Shown here one piece after another: positions 1 through 7,300 of a stretch of 8,811 nucleotides of DNA (position 1 is the stretch's first letter; every line of letters begins with the position of its first letter). The notes under the pieces were generated by a model. That model was not told the origin of the DNA, searched no databases, and worked only from the letters and a program-made list of their open reading frames with translations. The position numbers were made by a program, and so were the translations under genes. The stretch is from Elusimicrobiota bacterium. Lineage in GTDB: Bacteria > Elusimicrobiota > Elusimicrobia > Elusimicrobiales > UBA9959. The stretch lies in the NCBI GenBank assembly GCA_022703115.1, contig JAKLEK010000057.1, forward strand, positions 1 to 8,811. Reading direction: 5' to 3'.

Positions 1-380
1 GGCAGAGGACGAAGGAGCCGGGCGCCGACCGGATGGGCATGCCCCCGGCTTTCTGCGTCCGCTCCATGAAGATCGCCTCCGGGATACATTCCTCGCGGGC
101 GCTGATACTCTCCGCCGACGGTCTCAGCGGGATCTACGATCTAAGAATGGGCCCCGCTCACGACGGACTCTTCAGGGCCTCGGCGGTCATATACGACCGC
201 ACCCCGCTCATCATGGTCTGCGGCCCGGCCGAATCGGCGTACATGGAGCTGAGCTTCCTCCTGGATGAACGGGGGGAGATAGTTTCCGATCCTGAAGTGA
301 GGTCCTTCTATGGGACGACCCCGGACACCTGCGCTTACCGCTGGGATTACCGCGAAATAGTTTATTCCAGATCCTACTGA
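1..380 (+). CDS. 3' part of an unrecognised protein
   Basis: The reading frame is open from the left edge (first full codon at position 3) to a TGA at 378-380, giving about 125 residues. The first ATG in frame is at 33. The only Shine-Dalgarno-like stretch before it (GAAGGAG, 11-17) lies 15 nt away, which is too far, so the gene probably begins outside the window and this is its C-terminal part. I recognise no family. The visible part is a mixed soluble sequence with alternating hydrophobic stretches (around SAVIYDRTPLIMVCG and YMELSFLLDE), three cysteines, and an aromatic, tyrosine-rich tail. No transmembrane helix or signal peptide is visible. A strong hairpin terminator starts 17 nt after the stop and the next gene converges on it, so this is the last gene of its transcript. 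Coding status is supported by the uninterrupted frame and by the terminator placed just after its stop. Confidence 0.6.
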   Translation, partial: QRTKEPGADRMGMPPAFCVRSMKIASGIHSSRALILSADGLSGIYDLRMGPAHDGLFRASAVIYDRTPLIMVCGPAESAYMELSFLLDERGEIVSDPEVRSFYGTTPDTCAYRWDYREIVYSRSY

Positions 381-397
381 AAGAGGTCCCGCACCTG

Positions 398-441
398 AAA
401 ATAGATATCCCGCGGCGTTCTCGCCGCGGGATATCTATTTT
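398..441. terminator. bidirectional intrinsic terminator
   Basis: This is a perfect inverted repeat with 20-bp arms (398-417 and 422-441) around a TTCT loop. The loop-proximal part of the stem is GC-rich (CCCGCGGCG). The outer part is A/T-rich, with an A4 run on the left and a T5 run on the right (438-442), so a U-tract follows the GC-rich stem core in transcripts from either strand. It sits between the stop of the + gene (380) and the stop of the - gene (462), as expected for a terminator shared by converging genes. Confidence 0.9.
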
Positions 442-461
442 TACCGGTACCGGCGGAAGGT

Positions 462-1088
462 TCAGCCGTTCTTGACCAGGATGGACTCGATCACCTTGGC
501 CACATGTTCGCAGGTGTCAAGAGTGGCCTCGGCCACCTCGTATATCTCTTTCCACTTTATGACCTTGATGGGGTCCTTCTCGGTGTCGAAAAGAGTGCTG
601 ATGGCGTTCTCGCGAAGCGTATCCCCCACGTTCTCCAGGCGGTTTATCTCGATACAGTGGTCCAGCACGCGGCGCTGACGCTTCGTGTCGGGCATATGTT
701 TGACCGCGTTGGACAGGGCCGCGGCCGACTGTTCTATAGTGTCTATGAACTGGACGAAGAACGGATCGGAAGGGTCCAGCTTGTAGAGCCTTATCCTGTT
801 CGCCATGGCGTTGATGAGGTCCAGCACGTCGTCCAGGGTGTTGGAGAGGGTATAGATGTCCTCTCTGTCTATAGGGGTTATGAAAGTCCTGTTCAGCAGG
901 TCCACTATTTCATGCGCGAGGGTGTCGCCTTCGTGCTCGATGGAGTGCATCTTTTTCGCGGCTTCCCCGTCCAGTTCGTGGTTCCTGGTCAGGGTCTTGA
1001 AGTACCCCGCCGCTTTCACCACGTTCTCGGCCTGAAGGTTCAGGTAATCGAAGAATTTCACTTCCTTGGGTATCAGGTTCAAGCCCAT
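462..1088 (-). CDS. DUF47 / PhoU-like phosphate transport accessory protein
   Basis: This is a 208-residue all-helical protein of the DUF47 (PhoU-like, TIGR00153) family, whose members are usually encoded beside low-affinity Pit phosphate permeases and thought to control them. They resemble half of PhoU in acting as helical, metal-binding cytoplasmic regulators. The family signature is clear. EHEGD at 51-55 is an ExxxD motif. NRTFITPIDREDIY spans 66-79 and LDDVLD spans 85-90. A second ExxxD (ENVGD, 152-156) and an acidic helix at 181-194 form the repeated half. Length is normal for the family and there is no signal peptide or membrane segment. The start is well supported, with a perfect AGGAGG at the right distance. 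No pit gene is adjacent: the downstream neighbour converges and the upstream neighbour is a divergent peptidase gene. The family call is firm; the exact partner is unknown. Confidence 0.93.
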   Translation of the reverse strand: MGLNLIPKEVKFFDYLNLQAENVVKAAGYFKTLTRNHELDGEAAKKMHSIEHEGDTLAHEIVDLLNRTFITPIDREDIYTLSNTLDDVLDLINAMANRIRLYKLDPSDPFFVQFIDTIEQSAAALSNAVKHMPDTKRQRRVLDHCIEINRLENVGDTLRENAISTLFDTEKDPIKVIKWKEIYEVAEATLDTCEHVAKVIESILVKNG

Positions 1089-1096
1089 GAGCAGGA

Positions 1097-1106
1097 CCCT
1101 CCTTTT
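1097..1106 (-). promoter_or_regulatory. strong ribosome binding site of the DUF47 gene
   Basis: Read on the minus strand, this is AAAAGGAGGG, containing a full AGGAGG anti-Shine-Dalgarno match (1098-1103) 9 nt before the ATG at 1088-1086. It fixes the DUF47 start. It overlaps the -35 element of the divergent pepT promoter by two bases. Confidence 0.85.
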
Positions 1107-1133
1107 GAATAACGGACGGTTTTAGAATATAAT
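1105..1133 (+). promoter_or_regulatory. sigma-70-type promoter of the pepT operon
   Basis: TTGAAT (1105-1110) and a consensus TATAAT (1128-1133) are separated by the ideal 17 nt, in an A/T-rich island of otherwise GC-rich DNA. Transcription would start near 1140, giving a leader of roughly 48 nt before the pepT ATG at 1188. The gap to the divergent DUF47 start is only 99 bp, so both promoters must lie in this segment. On the minus strand I see only weak -10-like candidates (TATATT or TATTCT, overlapping 1124-1131) and no convincing -35. Confidence 0.7.
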
Positions 1134-1187
1134 CAATTGTAGATTTTTCGGGCCGCGCGGTCAAAGAACCGGCGCCCGGGAGGGAAT

Positions 1188-2420
1188 ATGGACCATAAAC
1201 AGGCTCTTTACCGGAGGTTCGCGCGATACGTTTCGGTGGATACCCAGAGCGATCCGGATTCACGGACCTTTCCGTCCTCCGCGAAGCAGCTGAAGCTGGG
1301 CGCCATCCTGGTGCGCGAGCTCCGGGCGGCCGGGGTCAGGAAGGCCGCCATGGACCGGCACGGCTACGTGACCGGCGAGATACCGGCCACGGTCAAGGGC
1401 CGGGTCCCGGTGATAGGTTTCCTGGCGCATATGGACACCTCTCCTGAGGCCTGCGGAAAAGGCGTCAGGCCCAGACTGCACCGGAACTACCGCGGCGGGA
1501 AAATAGTAATAAACAAAAAGCTGGGAGTGGAGCTCACCCCGAAGAACTGCCCGGAGCTGTCGGCGTGCAGGGGCGAGGATATAATCACCGCTTCGGGCGA
1601 CACCCTGCTCGGCGCGGACGACAAGGCCGGGCTGGCCATAATCGTCACCGCGGCGGAGCACCTTGTCAGGCATCCGGAAATACGGCATGGAAAGATAAAG
1701 ATCGCGTTCACACCGGACGAAGAGGTCGGGCGCGGGGTGGAACGCTTCGACGTGAGGAAGTTCGGCGCTAAAGCGGCCTACACCGTTGACGGGGATACCG
1801 CCGGGAGCATAGAGGACGAGACCTTCAACGCCGACGGAGTCTCCATACGCGTCCGCGGGAAAAGCGTCCATCCCGGCACGGCCAAAGGCGCCATGGCCAA
1901 CGCCGTGCGGATAGTCGCGGACATAGTCTCTTCCTGGCCGGAGAACCGCCTTCCGGAAACCACCGAGAAGCGCGAAGGGTTCGTCATGTTCACCGACCTG
2001 AAAGGTTCCGTGGAAGAGGCCGAGATAACCGGCATAGCGCGGGAACACGACCTCGGCAGGCTGAAAGGGATGGAACGGCATCTGTCCTCCATCGTAGCGG
2101 AAAAGCGCGTAAAGTATCCGCTCGCCGATATCAGGCTGGAATTCAGGGAACAGTACCGCAACATGGGACCGGTCCTGGCCAGGCGCCCGGAAGTGATGGA
2201 CAATCTGATCGCGGCCGTTAAAAAAGCCGGGCTTACCCCGCGCCTCAAGCCGGTGCGGGGGGGGACCGACGGCGCCAGGTTGTCCTACATGGGCCTCCCT
2301 ACGCCGAACGTTTTCACCGGTGGATACAATTATCACGGGCGCTACGAATGGGTCTCCCTGGACGGAATGCAGAAGGCGGTATCCGTCCTGGTGAACCTGG
2401 CGCGGGAGTGGGCGAAATGA
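1188..2420 (+). CDS. pepT: peptidase T (tripeptide aminopeptidase, M20B)
   Basis: This cytoplasmic two-zinc exopeptidase releases the N-terminal residue from tripeptides. Its 410 residues match the usual PepT length (408 in E. coli) and it can be followed end to end. All active-site residues known for the family are present. Metal ligands are H81 and bridging D144 (in LLGADDKAG), E179, D201 (in YTVDGD) and H383 (in GGYNYHG). D83 (in AHMDTSP) and E178 (in FTPDEEVG) are the catalytic pair. Other signatures are VHPGTAKG (227-234), RGGTDGA (357-363) and GLPTPN (369-374). The dimerisation domain lies at about residues 215-320, between the two halves of the catalytic domain. The ATG at 1188 follows GGAGG (1179-1183) with a rather short 4-nt gap, and the N-terminus aligns well with known PepT (YVSVDTQS). 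The gene is followed by an overlapping second peptidase gene, so the two are probably co-transcribed. A run of seven G at 2258-2264 lies in the RGGT codons. Confidence 0.97.
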   Translation: MDHKQALYRRFARYVSVDTQSDPDSRTFPSSAKQLKLGAILVRELRAAGVRKAAMDRHGYVTGEIPATVKGRVPVIGFLAHMDTSPEACGKGVRPRLHRNYRGGKIVINKKLGVELTPKNCPELSACRGEDIITASGDTLLGADDKAGLAIIVTAAEHLVRHPEIRHGKIKIAFTPDEEVGRGVERFDVRKFGAKAAYTVDGDTAGSIEDETFNADGVSIRVRGKSVHPGTAKGAMANAVRIVADIVSSWPENRLPETTEKREGFVMFTDLKGSVEEAEITGIAREHDLGRLKGMERHLSSIVAEKRVKYPLADIRLEFREQYRNMGPVLARRPEVMDNLIAAVKKAGLTPRLKPVRGGTDGARLSYMGLPTPNVFTGGYNYHGRYEWVSLDGMQKAVSVLVNLAREWAK

Positions 2421-3631
2421 AGAACGCGCAAAAGACGGATGGAAAGAAAGGCCTGGGCGCCGCCGGGACCGTAGAGCCGGAAAAGCTGCTCCTGGAGATC
2501 ACCTCCCTTCCTACGGCGGCGGGCCGGGAGGACGCGGTCATCGCTTTCGTGGAGCGCTGGGCCGGCGCGCGCGGCAAGAGGCTGGTCCTGTCCCGCGACC
2601 GCCACGGGAACATCAAGATCGCCCGCCGGGATTTCCCGGGAGCGGCGCCCGAACCCCCGCTGTTCATCACCGCGCACCTGGACCACCCGGCTTTCGTGGT
2701 CCTGTCGGCCTCTAAGTCCGGGATGGCGCGCCTCGAGTTCCGCGGCGGGGTGCAGGACCCGTACTTCAAGGGCGCGCGGATAGAGATCTTCGACCGCGCC
2801 ATGCGCCGTTCGTTCCCCGCGCGCATAACATCTCTGCGCCCGGATACTAAGCCTTTCAAGACCGTCGCCGTCAGGCTCCTCAGGCGGACGGAAGGGGTCG
2901 GCCCCGGCTGTATAGGCCGGTGGAAGTTCCCGCCCCCGGAGGTCTCGGGAGGCCTGCTGCGCTCGCACGCCTGCGACGATCTCGGCGGAGTGGCCGCCGC
3001 GCTGGCGGCCTTCGACGAGATATCGCGGGACCGCCGGCTGGCGCACGTCGCGCTCCTCTTTACCCGCGCCGAGGAGGTCGGCTTCGTCGGCGCCATAGGA
3101 GCGGCCAGGGGCGGCGCGCTACCGAAGGGCTCTCGTCTGATATGCCTGGAATGTTCGCGCAGTTTCCCGCACGATTCGCCGATAGGCGCCGGGCCTATAG
3201 TCCGCGTGGGGGACCGCCTGAGCGTGTTCCCGCCGGAATTGACCAACGCCCTGGCCGATATCGCGGCCGGGATCAGGAAGGACGAGCCCTCCTTCGGTTT
3301 CCAGAGGAAACTGATGCCGGGCGGAGCCTGCGAAGCCACCGCTTTCTCCGGCTACGGCATAACCGCCGCCTGCCTCTGCCTGCCGCTTGGCAATTACCAC
3401 AATATGCGGGACATAGACGGGGTGGCGGCCGGGAAGAGGAAGGCCTCGGTGGGCCGGGAGTACGTCTCGATATCCGATTTCAAGGGCCTGGTGAGACTGC
3501 TGAAAGCGTCGGCCCGCGAACTTTCCAGGCCGCGGCGCGGTATAAAGGAACAGATGGAGAAACTGTGGGCCGAAAGGCGCTATGTGCTCGGGGGGGAGCT
3601 TACCGGGACGGCCCGGAGAAAGTCTCCGTAA
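2417..3631 (+). CDS. M42-like (clan MH) zinc metallopeptidase
   Basis: This 404-residue protein has the clan MH two-metal exopeptidase pattern. AHLDHP holds H87 and catalytic D89; ACDDLGG holds bridging D187; FTRAEEVGFVGA holds catalytic E219 and ligand E220; LECS gives E245; LGNYHNM gives H328. The roughly 100-residue segment between H87 and D187 suits the beta-barrel insert typical of M42 (TET-like) peptidases rather than the M20 layout. The start at 2417 is chosen because its ATG overlaps the pepT stop (ATGA), with GGGAG at 2404-2408 placed 8 nt upstream. A longer in-frame start at 2348 would lie deep inside pepT and is unlikely. Two oddities are Glu at position 245 where M42 aminopeptidases usually have Asp, and GGACEA (302-307) where M42 enzymes commonly show GGTDA. 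A peptidase call is safe; substrate and exact subfamily are not. The protein is probably cytoplasmic, since no signal peptide is visible. The 3' end overlaps the converging lipoprotein gene. Confidence 0.85.
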   Translation: MKNAQKTDGKKGLGAAGTVEPEKLLLEITSLPTAAGREDAVIAFVERWAGARGKRLVLSRDRHGNIKIARRDFPGAAPEPPLFITAHLDHPAFVVLSASKSGMARLEFRGGVQDPYFKGARIEIFDRAMRRSFPARITSLRPDTKPFKTVAVRLLRRTEGVGPGCIGRWKFPPPEVSGGLLRSHACDDLGGVAAALAAFDEISRDRRLAHVALLFTRAEEVGFVGAIGAARGGALPKGSRLICLECSRSFPHDSPIGAGPIVRVGDRLSVFPPELTNALADIAAGIRKDEPSFGFQRKLMPGGACEATAFSGYGITAACLCLPLGNYHNMRDIDGVAAGKRKASVGREYVSISDFKGLVRLLKASARELSRPRRGIKEQMEKLWAERRYVLGGELTGTARRKSP

Positions 3632-4160
3632 ACATTCGCGCCGCCACGTCCCGCGCCAGCAGGTCGGCCGCTTTAGAGGCCAGAACGTCCCACTTTTCAG
3701 GGCCGCCGGCCGAAGCCCTGGTCCCGAACTCCGAGATTACGTTAGCGGGGGAACCGGCGGCGTATATTCTGGCCGAGGCCTTTATCGAAACGCTCTCTTT
3801 GCCGCCGGAGACGGCGGATATCGCCCCGTCAATGATCAGCGCGTTGTCCGGCGCGGCCGCGCCCTCGATATAAGGCATGGAGTTGAGCCCGCCGGAGCGC
3901 AGCTCCCGCACCAGAGCCGCGGCGATATAATCCCGCGCCTGGTTTTTTTTAGCCCCGGCTATCCACGGCGCCTCTCCCTCTTCCGAAGGGACCTCCGCGG
4001 CCGAAACGTCGAAACCTTTCACTATCAGCGGCAGGTCCGCGGACGGACGGGGGATGGCGCCTCCGGCGCGCGCGGCTGCGGGGCGGCCGCCTCCGGCGCA
4101 GCCGGAGAGTAGAAGCAACGCCGCCAGCGGTAACGGTAAAGCCGACCTTGGGATGTTCAT
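3600..4160 (-). CDS. small lipoprotein of unknown function
   Basis: This 186-residue protein has a classic lipoprotein signal: a short n-region with one Arg, a Leu/Ala-rich core (7-18) and the lipobox L18-S19-G20-C21. Lipidation is predicted at C21. The residues after it (AGGG, no Asp at +2) fit outer-membrane sorting. A flexible Ala/Pro/Gly linker runs to about residue 43. A compact mixed domain follows, with a predicted strand LPLIVKGFDV, an amphipathic helix near 73-90, strands around NALIIDGAIS and ESVSIKASARIY, and a C-terminal helix (KWDVLASKAADLLARDV). The layout resembles DUF4410-type lipoproteins, but I cannot confirm that. The ATG at 4160-4158 follows GGAGG (complement of 4165-4169) by 4 nt. 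An A8 tract on the coding strand (complement of 3943-3950) encodes Lys-Lys-Asn. The last 32 bp overlap the 3' end of the M42-like gene, and no terminator lies between them. Confidence 0.8.
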   Translation of the reverse strand: MNIPRSALPLPLAALLLLSGCAGGGRPAAARAGGAIPRPSADLPLIVKGFDVSAAEVPSEEGEAPWIAGAKKNQARDYIAAALVRELRSGGLNSMPYIEGAAAPDNALIIDGAISAVSGGKESVSIKASARIYAAGSPANVISEFGTRASAGGPEKWDVLASKAADLLARDVAARMFTETFSGPSR

Positions 4161-4231
4161 CCTGCCTCCGGGACCAAGTTATAAGGAATAGCGGTCCTCT
4201 GAAAATCTGCGGCCGACCCGCCGCCGTGATA

Positions 4232-4260
4232 ATTATACAAGAATGAGCCGCCGGTTGGAA
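4232..4260 (-). promoter_or_regulatory. candidate promoter of the lipoprotein gene
   Basis: On the minus strand there is a consensus TATAAT (complement of 4232-4237). Seventeen nt upstream is a weak -35, TTCCAA (complement of 4255-4260). Transcription would begin near 4225, leaving a leader of about 65 nt. A second possible -10 (TATAAC, complement of 4178-4183) is closer to the gene but has no good -35. The -35 lies inside the 4251-4264 palindrome. Confidence 0.45.
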
Positions 4261-4264
4261 CCGG
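4251..4264. promoter_or_regulatory. palindrome between divergent promoters, candidate operator
   Basis: CCGGTT-GG-AACCGG is an inverted repeat with perfect 6-bp arms. It covers the candidate -35 of the minus-strand lipoprotein promoter and ends 7 bp before the -35 of the nifJ promoter. A dimeric regulator bound here could affect both. I do not match it to a known regulator site, and a 6-bp-arm palindrome can arise by chance. Confidence 0.35.
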
Positions 4265-4271
4265 GCGCGAT

Positions 4272-4299
4272 TTGGATGTCTTCCGCAAAATGCTATAAT
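4272..4299 (+). promoter_or_regulatory. nifJ promoter with extended -10
   Basis: TTGGAT (4272-4277), a 16-nt spacer and consensus TATAAT (4294-4299) preceded by TGC (TGn, extended -10) make a strong sigma-70-type promoter. Transcription should start near 4306, giving a leader of about 90 nt before the nifJ ATG at 4397. The hexamer TAAGCG occurs at 4300-4305 and 4313-4318, flanking the predicted start site. Confidence 0.75.
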
Positions 4300-4396
4300 T
4301 AAGCGTACTCTATAAGCGCAATCAGCTCGGGAACGACAGCAGAACGGTCCGCGCTTTTCAGTAAGCACGCCCCCACATAAACAGGAGACAGAAAAA

Positions 4397-7300
4397 ATGC
4401 CGAAAAACATGGTCGCAATGGACGGGAACACCGCCGCAGCCCACGTGGCGCACGCCACCAACGAAGTCATAGCCATTTATCCTATAACGCCCTCTTCCGT
4501 GATGGGCGAGATCTCCGATGTAAAGTCGGCGAAAAAAGAAAAGAACATATGGGGAACGGTCCCCTCGGTGATCGAGATGCAGTCCGAGGGCGGCGCGTCC
4601 GGAGCGGTGCACGGCGCCCTTACCGCCGGCGCCCTGACCACCACCTTCACCTGTTCGCAGGGATTCCTGCTGATGATCCCGAACATGTATAAAATAGCCG
4701 GCGAGCTGACCTCGACCGTCTTCCACGTATCCGCCCGCGCCGTGGCCACCCACGCGCTCTCCATCTTCGGCGACCATTCCGACGTCATGGCGGCCCGTCA
4801 GACCGGCTGGGCGATGCTCGCTTCGGCCAATCCGCAGGAGGTCATGGACTTCGCTCTTATCTCTCAGGCCGCGACCCTCAGGGCCCGCGTCCCCTTCGTG
4901 CACTTCTTCGACGGTTTCCGCACCTCGCACGAACTCAACATGGTGGACGTGCTCACCCACGAGACCATGAAGGCGATGCTGGACGACAAGCTGGTGGCGG
5001 AGCATAAGGCCCGCGGCCTGAACCCGGAACGCCCCGAGCTGCGCGGCACGGCGCAGAACCCGGACGTGTTCTTCCAGGCCAAGGAAGCCGCCAACAGGTA
5101 CTATACCGAGACCCCCGGCATAGTGAAGGACTCCATGGCCGCGTTCGAGAAGCTGACCGGCCGGAAATATTCCCTGTTCGATTACGTGGGCGCCCCGGAC
5201 GCCGACAAGGTCGTGGTGGTCATGGCCTCCGGCGCCGATACGGTCGAAGAGACCGTGAACTACCTGAACAAGTCCGGCAAGGGCAAGTTCGGCGTGGTGA
5301 AAGTGCGCCTGTACCGGCCGTTCTCTCAGGAGGACCTGGTGGCCGCCATACCTTCCACCGCTAAGAAGATCTCGGTGCTTGACCGCACCAAGGAACCCGG
5401 CGCCATCGGCGAGCCCCTGTACCAGGACGTAGTGACCGCCATGGCCAACGCTCTCGCGGCCGGCAAGATAAAGAAGATGCCCCTTATAGTGGGAGGCCGC
5501 TACGGCCTGGGCTCCAAGGAGTTCACTCCCGCCATGGCGAAAGGCGTGTTCGATAACCTCGCGTCAAAATCGCCCAAGAACGGCTTCACCATCGGCATAA
5601 AGGACGACGTGACCAACCTGAGCCTGGACTACAAGGCCGACTGGTCCATCGAGCCGGCGGACGCCTTCAGGGCGCTCTTCTTCGGCCTCGGCTCCGACGG
5701 GACCATAGGCGCCAACAAGAACACCATAAAGATAATTAGCCAGGAGACGCCGAACTACGCCCAGGGCTATTTCGTCTACGACTCCAAGAAGGCCGGCTCC
5801 ATGACCGTCTCGCATGTGCGCTTCGGCAAGGACTACATAAAGGCCCCCTATCTGGTCTACAAGGCGCACTTCGTAGGCTGCCACCAGTTCTCCTTCCTGG
5901 AGAAATACGAGATGCTGGACAAAGCCGAAGACAAGGCCGTGTTCCTCATCAACAGCCCTTACGCCGCCAACGACGTCTGGGACCACATCCCGGCGGAGGT
6001 CCAGAAGGACATCATCTCCAAGAAGCTCCGGGTCTACGTCATAAACGCTTCCGAGATCGCCAAGAACACCGGCATGGGCGCGCGCATCAACGTCATCATG
6101 CAGACCGCCTTCTTCGGCATTTCAGGCGTCCTCCCCAAGGACGAGGCGATAGCAGCGATCAAGAAAGCGATCAAGAAGACCTACGCCTCCAAGGGCGAGG
6201 AAGTGGTCCGGAAGAACTTCGACGCGGTCGACAAGACCCTGGCGGCTATAGAAGAGGTGAAGTATCCGGCCAAGGCGACCTCGAAGATCAACAGGGCCTG
6301 CGTGGTGGACGGGTTCCCCGAATTCGTCCGCAACACTCTCTGCGAGATGATGGCCTTCCGCGGCGACGCGCTGCCCGTCTCGGCGATGCCGGTGGACGGC
6401 ACTTTCCCGACCGCCACCTCGCAGTACGAGAAGCGGAACATCGCCCTGGAATCCCCGGTCTGGAACGACAAGCTCTGCATCCAGTGCGGCTTCTGCTCGC
6501 TGGTCTGCCCGCACGCGGCCATCCGCATCAAGGCCTACGACGGCGCCGACCTGGCCAAGGCCCCCGCGACGTTCAAATCCACCGACGGCAAGGGAGACCT
6601 TAAAGGCCTCAAGTTCACCGTACAGGTGGCCGTCGAGGACTGCACCGGCTGCGGAGCCTGCGTGCACGCCTGCCCGGCGAAAGAGAAGCAGGACGGCAAG
6701 GAGACCGGCCGGAAGGCTATAAACCTCCACGAGCAGCTGTCCCTGCGCATGCCGGAGAGGGAGAACTTCGCGTTCTTCATGTCGCTCAAGGACAAGGGCT
6801 CGGTGAACCGCGGCACGGTCAAGGGCAGCCAGCTGGTCCGCCCCCTGTTCGAGTTCTCAGGCGCCTGCGCCGGCTGCGGCGAAACGCCTTACGTGAAGCT
6901 GATGACCCAGATGTTCGGCGACCATATGTCCGTCGCCAACGCCACCGGCTGTTCCTCCATCTACGGAGGCAACCTGCCCACCACGCCCTACTGCAAGCGC
7001 GACGGCGGGCAGGGTCCGGCGTGGTCCAACTCGCTGTTCGAGGACAACGCGGAGTTCGGCCTCGGCATGCGCCTGGCCTACGATAAGTTCCAGGAGCAGG
7101 CCCGCGAACTGCTGACCGAGCTCAAGGGCTCGTCGCTCAAAGGCTCCGCCGCCCTCGCGGACGATCTCCTGAACGCCCGCCAGGACGACTGGGCCGGGGT
7201 CGAGCAGCAGAGGGGCCGCGTGGCCGACCTTAAGCGCGCTCTGTCGCAGCAGAAGGACGATAAGTCCCGCCTGCTCCTCACCCTCGCCGATTATCTTATA

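Noticed and set aside
504..1112. Long + strand open frame (202 codons) antisense to the DUF47 gene
   Set aside because: The DUF47 frame shows clear family motifs and a perfect ribosome binding site. The opposite frame has a His/Val/Gly-rich composition typical of GC-rich shadows.
2258..2264. Runs of seven G in pepT (and at 3590-3596 in the M42-like gene) as phase-variation tracts
   Set aside because: They are short and expected in GC-rich DNA. The first encodes the conserved RGGT active-site loop, and both reading frames are intact.
1260..3339. Several long minus-strand frames opposite pepT and the M42-like gene (1260-2336, 2314-3339, 2342-3046)
   Set aside because: They lie opposite genes with complete catalytic motifs, are low-complexity in Arg, Pro, Gly and Ala, and have no recognisable domain.
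3614..3628. Hairpin CGGAGA-AAG-TCTCCG at the converging gene ends as a terminator
   Set aside because: It has only 6 bp of stem and no T-run on either strand, and it lies within coding sequence of both genes.
2920..3873. + strand frame of 317 codons spanning the end of the M42-like gene and the lipoprotein region
   Set aside because: It overlaps two genes with recognisable sequence signals, its Arg-rich start reads as an out-of-frame translation, and no initiation site supports it.
4358..5005. Minus-strand frames opposite the start of nifJ
   Set aside because: They are shadows of nifJ, which contains all expected PFOR residues in its own frame.
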